Source: Lentzea tibetensis (GTDB lineage: Bacteria; Actinomycetota; Actinomycetes; Mycobacteriales; Pseudonocardiaceae). Taken from it: a DNA stretch of 64,000 nt. Position 1 is the stretch's first letter. Each line of letters starts with the position of its first letter. The position numbers were made by a program, and so were the translations under genes. The notes under the pieces were generated by a model that was given only the letters and a program-made list of their open reading frames with translations, did no database searches and was not told the DNA's origin. Below, piece by piece: positions 12,590 through 20,802 of this stretch. The stretch is taken from contig NZ_VOBR01000006.1 of the NCBI RefSeq assembly GCF_007845675.1, forward strand, positions 62,001-126,000. The letters run 5' to 3'.

Positions 12590-12749
12590 CGTCGCCGTTC
12601 CTTCCCGGCACGCCCGACACGTGCCGACCAAATCGTGCAGCACGCGGCCTCGGGGTGCGACCACCGGGGGGCTGAAACGCGGGGCCAGGTGTGTAGATGT
12701 GCGACGATGCGGGGTGTCACCAGGTCTATCGGGAGGCGCGGAGCCGGAT

Positions 12750-13142
12750 GTGCTGAACGACCCACTGGCCGAGGTGCGGGCAACGCTGGCCGCCGAAGGT
12801 GGCTCCTGCGCGCGCGCCAGGCAGATGGTCCGCGAGGCCGCGTCCTCGTGGAACCTCCCCGACGACCTCGCCGACGACGCCCAGCTCGTCGTCACCGAGC
12901 TCGTGTCCAACGGCATAGACCACGCCGAGGGCCCTCTAGAGCTGACCGTGCGACGCGCCGGGTCGGGCATGTTCATCTCTGTTCGGGATCGGTCCAGCGC
13001 CCTGCCCCAGGTGCGGCCCGTCGACCCTTCGTCGGCACGGGGGCGGGGCATGCAGCTCGTGTCCGCGCTGAGCGTGGAGTGGGGTACCGAGCCGCAGCCG
13101 AGCGGCAAGGCCGTGTGGGCTCTGCTGGACGGGCGCGGCTGA
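12750..13142 (+). CDS. RsbW-like ATP-binding serine kinase (anti-sigma factor)
   Basis: 130 residues from a GTG start preceded by GGAG. The GHKL ATPase motifs are an N box (VVTELVSNGIDHA) and a G2-like segment (SSARGRGMQLVSAL); the G1 loop VRDRSS is degenerate, as is usual in this family. It likely phosphorylates the adjacent STAS protein and sequesters a sigma factor, completing a phosphatase/antagonist/kinase switch with the genes at 6616-8007 and 12248-12589. The start is chosen by the ribosome site; further upstream the frame runs into the STAS promoter. The longest non-coding stretch of the left half follows its stop. Confidence 0.83.
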   Translation: MLNDPLAEVRATLAAEGGSCARARQMVREAASSWNLPDDLADDAQLVVTELVSNGIDHAEGPLELTVRRAGSGMFISVRDRSSALPQVRPVDPSSARGRGMQLVSALSVEWGTEPQPSGKAVWALLDGRG

Positions 13143-13511
13143 CCGCCCTTCGCTCCGCGAGCGCGCCCCTGGGGTACGGCAGCGTGCAGAACGTGCCGCG
13201 CGGCACAGTCCCCCTGCGACAGCGGGACGCTCACGCGGCGCGGGCCCGAGGGGCGCGAGAGCAGGCGAATTCTGCGGCACCGCGCACACCCCGCGCGCGC
13301 AACGACGCCAGCACCAGGCGCCCCACCGGCATGCACCCAGCGAGCACCAGCCCCGCCGCAGGAGCATGGCGGGCACGGCATGCGGCGATGCTCACGCGGG
13401 CGTCCCCGCTCGTGAGAACCCCCGAATCCATGCTCTCAGCCAGCACCGACAACTCCGTGCCCTCAGAAGCGGAGACGGGCACATCAAAACCGGCGCATGC
13501 GGGACGGCGTG

Positions 13512-13822
13512 GCGAAACCGGCGCGAGCCAAGAGAGCACCGACCAACCGCGCATATCAAGCGAGCACAGCGAACCAGCGGGCACCCAAGGAACGCGGCCG
13601 AACCAGCAGGCACAAGAGAGCGCGGCCAAACCCGCAGGTACCAAGGGGGCATCGACCAACCTGCAAGTACCAAGAGAGCTCAGCGAGAACCGGCGCGAGC
13701 CAAGAGAGCACCGACCCAACCGGCAGGCACCAAGGAGCCCCAGCGAACCGGCAGATACCAAGCGAGCACCGCCAAAACCAGCAGATACCAAGGGAGCCCG
13801 CCAAAACCGGCAGATACCAAAA
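13512..13822. repeat. Degenerate ~29-bp tandem repeat array, 11 units
   Basis: Units approximate to aaaccggcagataccaagag followed by agcaccg; the CCGGC-like core recurs at 13518, 13547, 13574, 13603, 13632, 13660, 13690, 13720, 13748, 13778 and 13807, giving spacings of 27-30. Units vary from one to the next and there are no unique spacers, so this is not CRISPR. The last units, next to the linker, are the most regular and most like those of copy 2. Confidence 0.85.
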
Positions 13823-13928
13823 GAAAGGAGCGCCCGCCGCACTGCCAACCCCCGCAGTGCCAACCGGGCGCGGCCCCCGAGCACAAACCGGCAGCCGAAC
13901 GACCAGAACAAACTTTCCCGGAGGGCAG

Positions 13929-14061
13929 GGGGTGGGGAGGGTCTCGCTGATCAGGCGAAGCCTTGCCACATCGAAAATGCCCTGTCAAGGCAGCTTTTCC
14001 GCCTTGACAGGGCATTTTCGATGTGGCGACCTCTGGTGATCAGCGAGACCCTCCCCACCCC
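13929..14061. repeat. 133-bp palindromic element, copy 1
   Basis: Two nested perfect inverted repeats: 25 bp (13929-13953 with 14037-14061) and 26 bp (13966-13991 with 14001-14026). They are separated by an asymmetric bulge (12 and 10 bases) and capped by a 9-base loop agcttttcc. The palindrome ends 28 bp past the stop of the minus-strand enoyl-CoA hydratase-like gene. It may act as a terminator for that gene, but it is far longer than needed. Copy 2 is at 25209-25341. Confidence 0.92.
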
Positions 14062-14089
14062 ACCACCAGAAAGAAACCCAACCCACACC

Positions 14090-14860
14090 TCAAAAACGAG
14101 GCGCCCGCTTCTCCAAAAAGGCAGCAACACCTTCGACGTAGTCAGCGCTGTGCACAGCAGCGTCGTAGAGCGAGTGCACGGAGTCATCCTCGTGCTCCCC
14201 CTCGACGATCCGCCCGATGATCGCCTTGGCTCCACGCACGGACACCTGCGACCGAGCGGCGACAACCGACGCCAACTCCTTGACCCGCCCATCCAGCGAA
14301 GCAGCGGGATGCACCTCGTTGACCAACCCGATCCGCAGAGCAACATCGGCCGAGATCAACTCGCCCGAGAACAAGATCTGCTTGGCCCACGCGGGCCCCA
14401 CGACGTCGACGAGCTGCTTGGTAGACGTAAAGTTGTAGATGATCCCCAGCTTGGCAGGCGTGATCCCGAACTGCGCATCGTCAGCGGCAACGCGCATGTC
14501 GCAGGCCAGCGCGATCTCGCACCCGCCACCGACGCAGAACCCGTGCACCGCGGCGATGGTCGGCTTGGACAGCGACACGATCGCGCGCTCTCCGGCGTGC
14601 ACCGCCTCGCTGTAGCGCGCGGCCCCGGAGGCACCGCTGCGCAACGTGGAGAACTCGGCGATGTCGGCACCGGCGGAGAAGTGATCGCCGCCGCGGATCA
14701 CGAGCACGCGCACGGCGTCGTCGGCCTCGACGGACGCCATGAGGCCCGGCAGCGCGGACCACATGTCGTAGCTCATGGCGTTGCGCTTCGCCGGACGGTT
14801 GATCGTCAACGTGGCCACCGCGCCCGCGGCCGTCAGATCGAGGAACTCGCTCACAGCCAT
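14090..14860 (-). CDS. Enoyl-CoA hydratase/isomerase (crotonase) family protein
   Basis: 256 residues. The crotonase fold is clear: LTINRPAKRNAMS, oxyanion-hole segment HFSAGADIAEF, and GFCVGGGCEIALACDMRV with the second oxyanion Gly. The second catalytic Glu of true hydratases is not present; the region reads FGITPAKLGIIYNFTS. TPxxLGxxYN and the C-terminal YVEGVAAFLEKRAPRF resemble methylmalonyl-CoA decarboxylase (YgfG) more than a beta-oxidation hydratase, although the His of that enzyme's SAGHD motif is Ala here. The precise reaction is therefore uncertain. The ATG at 14860 fits the family; a TTG 18 bases upstream is possible. Confidence 0.8.
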   Translation of the reverse strand: MAVSEFLDLTAAGAVATLTINRPAKRNAMSYDMWSALPGLMASVEADDAVRVLVIRGGDHFSAGADIAEFSTLRSGASGAARYSEAVHAGERAIVSLSKPTIAAVHGFCVGGGCEIALACDMRVAADDAQFGITPAKLGIIYNFTSTKQLVDVVGPAWAKQILFSGELISADVALRIGLVNEVHPAASLDGRVKELASVVAARSQVSVRGAKAIIGRIVEGEHEDDSVHSLYDAAVHSADYVEGVAAFLEKRAPRF

Positions 14861-14902
14861 CACGTTAACCAATCTCAATTGGGCCTAATGCCAGCGACCT
14901 AC

Positions 14903-14922
14903 TTGTAAAGTCCTTTTACGAA
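14903..14922. promoter_or_regulatory. Possible operator in the divergent crotonase/DUF2332 promoter
   Basis: TTGTAAAGTCCTTTTACGAA is a near-perfect inverted repeat (TTGTAAA facing TTTACGAA) in the 82-bp gap between two divergent genes and about 20 bases before the DUF2332 start. Its form suits a MarR- or PadR-type dimer. No such regulator adjoins. Confidence 0.4.
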
Positions 14923-14942
14923 TTGCTGAAGGGAGCGAAGAC

Positions 14943-15911
14943 GTGACCCGGTCCCGTAGTGGCGCGTCGACGCTGCGCACGTTCGCGGTGCGGTTGCGGA
15001 ACAGTGCGCCCGTGTCCGCGCGGATCCTGTCCGAGCTCGCGGGTGAGATCGACCGCGGCGGGCCTGTCGCTGATCTCCTGTGCTCCCACCGGGCCGTGCA
15101 CAGTCCGTTGTTCGGCATCCAGGCGCTCGCGGGTGTGCGGCTGCTCATGCTGAACGGCAAGGCGCCGGAGCTCACCGAGCGGTTCGCCACCGCGCACTCC
15201 GCGGCGATGGCCGGCGAGGGCGACAGCACGTCGCTGCTCGCGTGGCTCGCCGCGCGGCGGGCGATAGTCGAGAACGCGGGCGAGATCCTCGCCGCGCTGG
15301 ATCGCACGGTGCAGCAGCACCAACCGAAGACAGCGGGGTTCCTGCTGCGCGGGCTCACGATGCTCGGCGCACCCCGCGTGCGGCTGTTCGAGCTGGGCGC
15401 GTGCGCGGGGCTCAACCTGATACTCGACCACTACCGCTGGTTCGGGCTCGGCTGGGAGTGGGGCGACGTCGACTCGCCGGTCCGGCTCGCGGCCGTCGGG
15501 CCGCGGCCGCACCAGATCGAGATCGTCGAGCGCGCGGGCTGCGACCTGCAGCCGCGCGACGCGGCTGACCCGCGGCACGCGATGATCCTGCGCAGCTTCA
15601 TCCCGCCGGAGCACGACGCGCTGCGCTGGGACCTCGACGACGCGATCTCGCTCGCGTCGCGCCTCGGCATCAAGGTGCAGCAGTCCCCTGCCGGCCGGTG
15701 GCTGCGCGAGGTCCTCACCCCGCCGGAGGACCGGTCGACGCTGACCGTCGTGTGGCACAGCTCGTTCTGGAACTACCTCACCGACGACGAGCGCAACGAG
15801 ATCGAGACGACGCTGACAGCCGCGGCCGGTTCGATGCCGCTGGCCCGAGTCTCGTTCGAACCAGTGGACTGGCGAACCAACCCGCGGCTGTCAGTGACGG
15901 TCTACGGCTAG
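14943..15911 (+). CDS. DUF2332 family protein
   Basis: 322 residues matching the DUF2332 family throughout: SPLFGIQALAGVRLLMLNG near residue 52, FELGACAGLNLILDHYRW in the middle and VVWHSSFWNYLTDDER towards the end. The ELGACAGLNL segment resembles a nucleotide- or SAM-binding loop, but no function is established for the family. It has no signal or membrane segment. The GTG at 14943 follows GAAGGGAG. The gene is divergent from the crotonase gene and its stop directly abuts the stop of the convergent GH28 gene. Confidence 0.8.
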   Translation: MTRSRSGASTLRTFAVRLRNSAPVSARILSELAGEIDRGGPVADLLCSHRAVHSPLFGIQALAGVRLLMLNGKAPELTERFATAHSAAMAGEGDSTSLLAWLAARRAIVENAGEILAALDRTVQQHQPKTAGFLLRGLTMLGAPRVRLFELGACAGLNLILDHYRWFGLGWEWGDVDSPVRLAAVGPRPHQIEIVERAGCDLQPRDAADPRHAMILRSFIPPEHDALRWDLDDAISLASRLGIKVQQSPAGRWLREVLTPPEDRSTLTVVWHSSFWNYLTDDERNEIETTLTAAAGSMPLARVSFEPVDWRTNPRLSVTVYG

Positions 15912-17294
15912 CTAGACCGGCTTCCCGTTCACGGTCACGTTGGTGAACTTCAGGTTGTCCACGTTCTTGACGGTGTTGGACGTGCTGCCGACACCGGTGA
16001 ACTTGCAGTTCGACAGCGCGAGACCCTTGACGTGCGAGTTCGACAGGCCGCTGACGTCGAGCACCTTGGAAGCCTTGGTGCAGGTGGAGTTCGACAGCGT
16101 GTACGGCCCGAACTTCGGCACGAAGTTGCCGGTCTGCCCGTTGTACGTGGAGATCAAGTACACGATGGCCCGCTCGAACACGCCGGAGACGCTGTCCAGG
16201 TTGATGTTCTCGGAGAACCCGCCGCGCTTGGTGTTCGACTTGACGTACAACGCGAACTTCGTGGCGCCGACGCAGTTGAGCTTGTAGCCGTAGACGTTGC
16301 GGATGCCGCCGGTCTGCTCGGACCCGCAGGTGATCGCGCCCCAGTTGCCGTTCATCCGGCAGTTCACGACGATCAGGTTCTGGCACGGCACGTTGACGCG
16401 CCGCCCGTCCTCGTCACGACCGGACTTGATCGCGACGTTGTCGTCGTGCGCGCCGAGGTCGGAGTTCGAGATGACGATGTGGTCGCACGACTCCGGGTCG
16501 CACGCGTCGGTGTTGGACGACGCGGTGCTGGGGTCGGTGTGCACGTCGTCGACCGTGACGTTCTTGCACAGCGTCGGGTGGATCTGCCAGAACTTCGGGT
16601 TCTTCAGCGTCACGCCCTGGATCAGCACGGTGTCGCAGTTGTACGGCTCGATGAACGTCGAGCGCATCGACGCGTTGCCCGGCACGACCCGCTGCTGCGG
16701 CGGCTTCGAGACCTGCTTCTCCAGCCACGCCCGGTCGCTGCCCTTGTTCCAGCTGCTGGTGGCGCCCGCGTCGAGCGTGCCCTTGCCGGTGAGCGCGATG
16801 TTGGTCTGCCCGAACGCGTAGACCATGGGCGAGCGGTTCATGCACTCGATGCCCTCGTACCTGGTGAGCACGACGGGGAACTTCGAGGCGTCGCCCGAGA
16901 ACTTGAGCACGACACCGTCGTCGAGGTGGAAGTCGACGTTGCTCTTCAGGTGGATCGCGCCGGTGACGTACGTGCCCTTCGGCACGATCACGTGCCCGCC
17001 GCCCGCCTCGTTGCACGCGGCGATCGCCTTGCGGAACGCGTCGGTGTTGTCGGTCTTGTTGTCGCCCTTCGCCCCGTACGCCGTGGCGTCGAAGTTCTTG
17101 TCGGGGAACGAGGGCAGCTTGGTGTTCTTGACGATCTCGTTGGCCTCCGGCCACGGCAGCGTCGGGATCGCGGCGACATGAGCGGTGGTCTTAAGGAGGG
17201 GATCAGCGACTGCGACCTGCGCCAGCAGTGGTGAGGCCACCGCGGCCATCAAGGTTGACTTCATGAGTAGTCGCCGGTTGATCCTGCCGTCCAT
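15912..17294 (-). CDS. Secreted GH28 polygalacturonase-like glycosidase
   Basis: 460 residues. The N-terminal export signal (1-30, with RINRRLLMKS before the hydrophobic core) has a Tat-like twin arginine. The parallel beta-helix GH28 fold starts at FDATAYGAKGDNKTDNTDAF (about 68-90). Catalytic acids are visible in SNTDACDPESCD and GAHDDNVAIKSG. The usual GHG histidine is not seen; the corresponding strand reads GNWGAITCGSEQTGG. The RIK-type basic motif is probably VKSNTKRGG. It likely cleaves pectin-type uronides outside the cell, but the missing His suggests exo or altered specificity. A LacI-type operator lies about 70 bases upstream. Confidence 0.82.
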   Translation of the reverse strand: MDGRINRRLLMKSTLMAAVASPLLAQVAVADPLLKTTAHVAAIPTLPWPEANEIVKNTKLPSFPDKNFDATAYGAKGDNKTDNTDAFRKAIAACNEAGGGHVIVPKGTYVTGAIHLKSNVDFHLDDGVVLKFSGDASKFPVVLTRYEGIECMNRSPMVYAFGQTNIALTGKGTLDAGATSSWNKGSDRAWLEKQVSKPPQQRVVPGNASMRSTFIEPYNCDTVLIQGVTLKNPKFWQIHPTLCKNVTVDDVHTDPSTASSNTDACDPESCDHIVISNSDLGAHDDNVAIKSGRDEDGRRVNVPCQNLIVVNCRMNGNWGAITCGSEQTGGIRNVYGYKLNCVGATKFALYVKSNTKRGGFSENINLDSVSGVFERAIVYLISTYNGQTGNFVPKFGPYTLSNSTCTKASKVLDVSGLSNSHVKGLALSNCKFTGVGSTSNTVKNVDNLKFTNVTVNGKPV

Positions 17295-17362
17295 GGACGT
17301 CCTCTTCCGCAGTGAAGGAAACGTTGTGGCGGCGGCGTGTGACCCGTGTTACAGAAACGACT

Positions 17363-17374
17363 GTAAACGTTTAC
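17363..17374. promoter_or_regulatory. LacI-family operator upstream of the GH28 gene
   Basis: GTAAACGTTTAC is a perfect 12-bp palindrome with the central CG typical of LacI/GalR operators. It lies 69 bases upstream of the GH28 ATG and after the stop of no gene reading into it, so repression by a sugar-responsive LacI protein is likely. No LacI gene is in the window. Confidence 0.65.
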
Positions 17375-17394
17375 GCCGCCGCCGTCCAGACCGC

Positions 17395-18312
17395 TCAGCG
17401 ATAGGCGTTGCGCACGTACGTCCGGCTGAAATCACCCTCGTTCGCGAAGTAGGTGCTGACCAGCAACGCCGGGTCGGACGCCATGAACCCCCGCAGCACG
17501 GCACCGTCGTTCTGGTCGTCCCAGCCCCACGCAGTGTTGGCCGCGTTGTCCTTGCCGTTGTCACCGCGGAACGTGCCGAGCGACGCGTACGTCTCGGCGT
17601 TGTTCCGCCGCGCCCACAGCCCGCCGGGCGCGAACGTGTCGATGAGCCGGTACCCGACCTGGCGGTCGTTGCCACCGGACGGCACCTCCCCCACGCCGGT
17701 CGGCGAGTACACGACGCCGTCACCACCGGGGAAGTTCTTGCCGTCCCACGCGTACAGCCCGTGCCCCTTGGCCTCCTGCCGCGTGGCGGGGTGCCCGTTG
17801 ACGAGCAGGAGCGTGCCGTCGACGTTCTCCTGACCGCCGGTGAAGGACGACCCGGCGGGCACGTAGGAGTAGAAGTCGCTGTGCGCCACGGTGACCGCGG
17901 CCTCGAGCTTGCCGAACGCCGAGCCGTCCTTGCGCACGGTCAGCAGCAGGCCTTCCATGTCGTTCTCGTGCGTCCGCTGGCCGAACGGGTCCGGTGAGTC
18001 GTCCCAGTCGCGCGGGTGGAAGTAGCTGTAGACCAGGAACCAGTGCGTGCCGGTCTCGACCACCGAGTAGTAGGCGGCGCCGGTGAGCCTGGCGAGCGAG
18101 TCGTCCTGCGACTCCCAGTTGTTGAGCGCGTTCCAGTCACCGTCGAAGTCCACGGTGGACAGGTAGTCCGCGTCGTAGTCCGACGAGTCGGTGTCCTGGT
18201 GGTGCACCGGCGCCCAGTGCGCGGCCAGCTGGGCGTCGGTGGCGGCGTGCGCGGGACTCGCGAAGACGGCGGTGAGAGCGATTGCCAACAGCGAAGCTCT
18301 GATCGGTTTCAC
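17395..18312 (-). CDS. Secreted Vps62-like protein of unknown function
   Basis: 305 residues. The signal peptide covers about 1-23 (ending SPAHA). The mature part begins LAAHWAPVHHQDTDSSDYD, similar to the Y/W-APVxxxD opening of the Vps62/DUF946 beta-sandwich family, and continues with Trp- and Asp-rich strands (GTHWFLVYSYFHPRDWDD, THENDMEGLLLTV). No catalytic motif can be assigned. It follows the GH28 gene on the same strand about 100 bp upstream, but the LacI operator and a separate signal peptide suggest independent promoters. A phytotoxin- or NPP1-like fold is an alternative. Confidence 0.6.
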   Translation of the reverse strand: MKPIRASLLAIALTAVFASPAHAATDAQLAAHWAPVHHQDTDSSDYDADYLSTVDFDGDWNALNNWESQDDSLARLTGAAYYSVVETGTHWFLVYSYFHPRDWDDSPDPFGQRTHENDMEGLLLTVRKDGSAFGKLEAAVTVAHSDFYSYVPAGSSFTGGQENVDGTLLLVNGHPATRQEAKGHGLYAWDGKNFPGGDGVVYSPTGVGEVPSGGNDRQVGYRLIDTFAPGGLWARRNNAETYASLGTFRGDNGKDNAANTAWGWDDQNDGAVLRGFMASDPALLVSTYFANEGDFSRTYVRNAYR

Positions 18313-18368
18313 GCCTCCGGACGGTAGGTGCTACCGCCCGGAGACCACCACGACCTGCGGTTGACCGT

Positions 18369-19181
18369 TCACGCAACGTTCGGGTACAGCGCGGCAAGGC
18401 CGGGCGGCGGCGCGAACGGCCGCCAGTGACCCTCGGGCTGCGCGAGCCGGTCCGCCACGACCCACATCACGGTGGGGTTGTAGCCGTACCCGAGGTGGCT
18501 CGACGACACCTGGACGTTCTCGCGACGGTGTCCCGGTTCCTCCACGCACGACTCCCACGCCACGATGCCGTCGGTCTTGGAGTAGATCGACGTCGCGGGC
18601 ACCGGGATCGGCGGGCGGGAGTGCTCCGGCGGAGGGAACTCGTCCTTCGGGATGTGCAAGCGCGAGAACAGCTCGAACGCGGGCAGCGCACGCGACTGCC
18701 GCGGGTCCGTCATGTTGTACGGGCTGCCGAGCGTGATCACCTGGCGCACCCGGTGCGGGTGGTCACGGGCCAGTTCGCGGGCGAAGATCCCGCCGAGCGA
18801 CCAGCCGACCAGGCTGACCGGACCGCCGTAGGCGTCCGACACCCGCGTGATGAGGGCGTGGATGCCGTCGACGGCCTTGCGCGTCGGGCCGATGTTGCGG
18901 CCGAGCCCCCACTTGTGGGCCTCGTAGCCGAGACCGGTCAGGAAGCGCCGCAGCGTGATGGTGGTGGTGTCCGCCGCGCCGAGGCCGGGCAGGACGAGCA
19001 CGGGATGGCCGTCACCACCGGGAGCACCCTTGAGCATCGACCGCGACGCCACGAACTGGGCGACGTCGACCGCGCAGCGGGTGGGCTCGGTGAGGTGCCA
19101 GAAGAGGCTCGGTGCCGTGCCTCTGACCAAGTGCAACCGCGTGGGAGGAGTTTCACGGAACTCTGAAGGAACGGCAGACAT
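18369..19181 (-). CDS. Alpha/beta hydrolase (lipase-like)
   Basis: 270 residues. LVLPGLGAADTTT forms the oxyanion region, and the nucleophile elbow GWSLGG is at about residue 135. TSIYSKTDGIVAW places the acid Asp, and SSHLGYGYNP places the His. It resembles triacylglycerol-lipase-like cytoplasmic hydrolases. No signal is visible from the chosen ATG (19179-19181), which has GGGAGG 7 bases before it; a longer in-frame N-terminus of basic residues is dismissed. It is divergent from the WS/DGAT gene across 215 bp, so a role in neutral-lipid turnover is plausible. Confidence 0.82.
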   Translation of the reverse strand: MSAVPSEFRETPPTRLHLVRGTAPSLFWHLTEPTRCAVDVAQFVASRSMLKGAPGGDGHPVLVLPGLGAADTTTITLRRFLTGLGYEAHKWGLGRNIGPTRKAVDGIHALITRVSDAYGGPVSLVGWSLGGIFARELARDHPHRVRQVITLGSPYNMTDPRQSRALPAFELFSRLHIPKDEFPPPEHSRPPIPVPATSIYSKTDGIVAWESCVEEPGHRRENVQVSSSHLGYGYNPTVMWVVADRLAQPEGHWRPFAPPPGLAALYPNVA

Positions 19182-19396
19182 GAGAGCCTCCCCGCAACGT
19201 CGACAACCCCGAAGCCGGCGCCTGGGCCTCGTTGCCCAGATATGACCATGATGTTTCGCGGACGATCTTTTGGCCAGCACTTTCTCGTCTCGATTCGTGC
19301 GGTGAGCTGTAACACGTCGGCAACCTCACAGGTGTGCAGTGCCTCTCACCTGCATGGACGTCGATTCAGAAGCTAACTGTGCAGTAACATTTTTGT

Positions 19397-20797
19397 GTGG
19401 ATCGCATGAGCTCTTTGGACGCAGGTTTCTACTTCATCGAGGACGAGAACGTGCCCATGCACGTCGGCTCGGTCCTGGTTTTCGACGGCCCGGCGCCGTC
19501 CTACGGCGACGTGATTCGCCTCTTCGTGTCCCGACTGGACCAGGTCCCGAGGTACCGGCAACGCGTCAAGGCGCTCCCGTTCCACGTTGGCCGTCCGGTG
19601 TGGGTGGACGACGACCACTTCCAGATCCTCTACCACGTGCGGCACACCGCGGTGCCGTCGCCGGGTGGTGAGGACCAGCTCCGCAACCTCGCGGGCCGCA
19701 TCTTCGCCCAGAAGCTGGACAACAACAAGCCGCTCTGGGAGGCCTGGCTCGTCGAGGGCCTCGAGGGTGGTCGCTGGGCGATCATCTCCAAGGTGCACCA
19801 CTGCATGATCGACGGCGTTGCCGGCACGGACATGCTGCAGCTGCTGCTGGACTTCAAGCAGGAGAGCACGCTGCCGGAGCCCAAGAACTGGAAGCCCGCG
19901 CCGACGCCGAGCACCCTCGACCTCGTGGTCGACGGCGTGCGCGACGCCGTGCTGACGCCCGTGCAGCACCTGTCCGCGCTGCCCGCGCTGGCCCGCAACC
20001 TGCGCAGCTTCAGCGAGATCCTGGACTTCGGCAAGTCCGTCCTCTCCAGCCTCCCCGGCACCGCGCGCAGGCTGATCACGCGCGCCGCGACGTCGCTGAA
20101 CGGCCCGAACGGCCCGCACCGCCGCTGGGTCTGGGCGCGCGCGAACCTCGCCGAGATCAAGCAGGTCCGCAAGGTCACCGGCGGCACGGTGAACGACGTC
20201 ATCCTGGCGGCGATCACGCGTGGTTTCCGCGACCTGCTGGAGAAGCGCGGTGAGCTGACCGACGACATGGTCGTGCGCACCATGGTCCCGGTGTCGATGC
20301 GCGCGTCGGACCAGCACGGCGAGCTGAACAACCGGGTCAGCGCGGTGCTGGTGAACCTGCCGGTCGGTGAGTCGGACGCCCGCGCCCGCCTGACCGAGAT
20401 CCGCTCGCAGATGGACGACCTCAAGTCCAGCCGTCAGGCCGCCGGTGCGGACGTGCTGACCAACCTCAGCAACTTCGCCGCTCCGACGCTGATGGCGCTG
20501 GGTTCGCGCACCGCGATGCGCTTCCCGCAGAACATCATGCAGACGATCACGACGAACGTGCCCGGCCCGCGCGTGCCGCTGTTCATGCTGGGCAGGCCGA
20601 TGGTCGAGATGTTCCCGTACGTCCCGACGGCGTCGACGGTCCGCATCACCGTGGGTATCTTCTCCTACATGGACAAGTTCACCTTCGGCATCAACGCCGA
20701 CTTCGACGGTGTGCCGGACGTGCAGATCCTCGCCGACGGCATCCGCGCGGGCTTCGACGAGCTCGTCGCCATCGCGGCTGCGACCGAAGAGGCCTAA
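19397..20797 (+). CDS. Wax ester synthase/diacylglycerol acyltransferase (WS/DGAT)
   Basis: 466 residues. The family hallmark HHxxxDG is HHCMIDG at about residue 134, and the conserved PLWEAWLVEG segment precedes it. C-terminal motifs NVPGPRVPLF and TFGINADFDG are present. It transfers acyl-CoA to diacylglycerol or fatty alcohol, making storage triacylglycerol or wax esters at the membrane or lipid body. The GTG at 19397 gives the family N-terminus MDRMSSLDAGFYFIE; an internal ATG at 19406 is possible. No clear ribosome site is visible. The DUF2993-like gene follows within 6 bases. Confidence 0.88.
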   Translation: MDRMSSLDAGFYFIEDENVPMHVGSVLVFDGPAPSYGDVIRLFVSRLDQVPRYRQRVKALPFHVGRPVWVDDDHFQILYHVRHTAVPSPGGEDQLRNLAGRIFAQKLDNNKPLWEAWLVEGLEGGRWAIISKVHHCMIDGVAGTDMLQLLLDFKQESTLPEPKNWKPAPTPSTLDLVVDGVRDAVLTPVQHLSALPALARNLRSFSEILDFGKSVLSSLPGTARRLITRAATSLNGPNGPHRRWVWARANLAEIKQVRKVTGGTVNDVILAAITRGFRDLLEKRGELTDDMVVRTMVPVSMRASDQHGELNNRVSAVLVNLPVGESDARARLTEIRSQMDDLKSSRQAAGADVLTNLSNFAAPTLMALGSRTAMRFPQNIMQTITTNVPGPRVPLFMLGRPMVEMFPYVPTASTVRITVGIFSYMDKFTFGINADFDGVPDVQILADGIRAGFDELVAIAAATEEA

Positions 20798-20802
20798 GAG
20801 GC

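Larger units (their letters stand above)
13143..14089. other. Non-coding repeat cassette, copy 1 (947 bp gene-free)
   Basis: No credible gene lies here. The stretch holds a 5' segment also found in rearranged order in copy 2 (for example 13389-13452), then an array of ~29-bp repeats (13512-13822), a linker (13821-13928) with a 7-bp hairpin (13839-13845 with 13854-13860), and a 133-bp palindrome (13929-14061). The linker differs from its counterpart at 25101-25208 at only 3 positions. Long open frames cross the region on both strands, but the ~29-bp period is not a multiple of three, and no frame has a supported start or a recognisable domain. Confidence 0.8.

Noticed and set aside
13512-13822. 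CRISPR array
   Set aside because: Repeats are degenerate and directly abutting with no unique spacers, and no cas gene is present.
13231-13911. Long open frames through repeat cassette 1 on both strands
   Set aside because: The repeat period (~29 bp) is not a multiple of three, no frame has a ribosome site or domain, and all frames are open because stop codons are rare in this GC-rich repeat.
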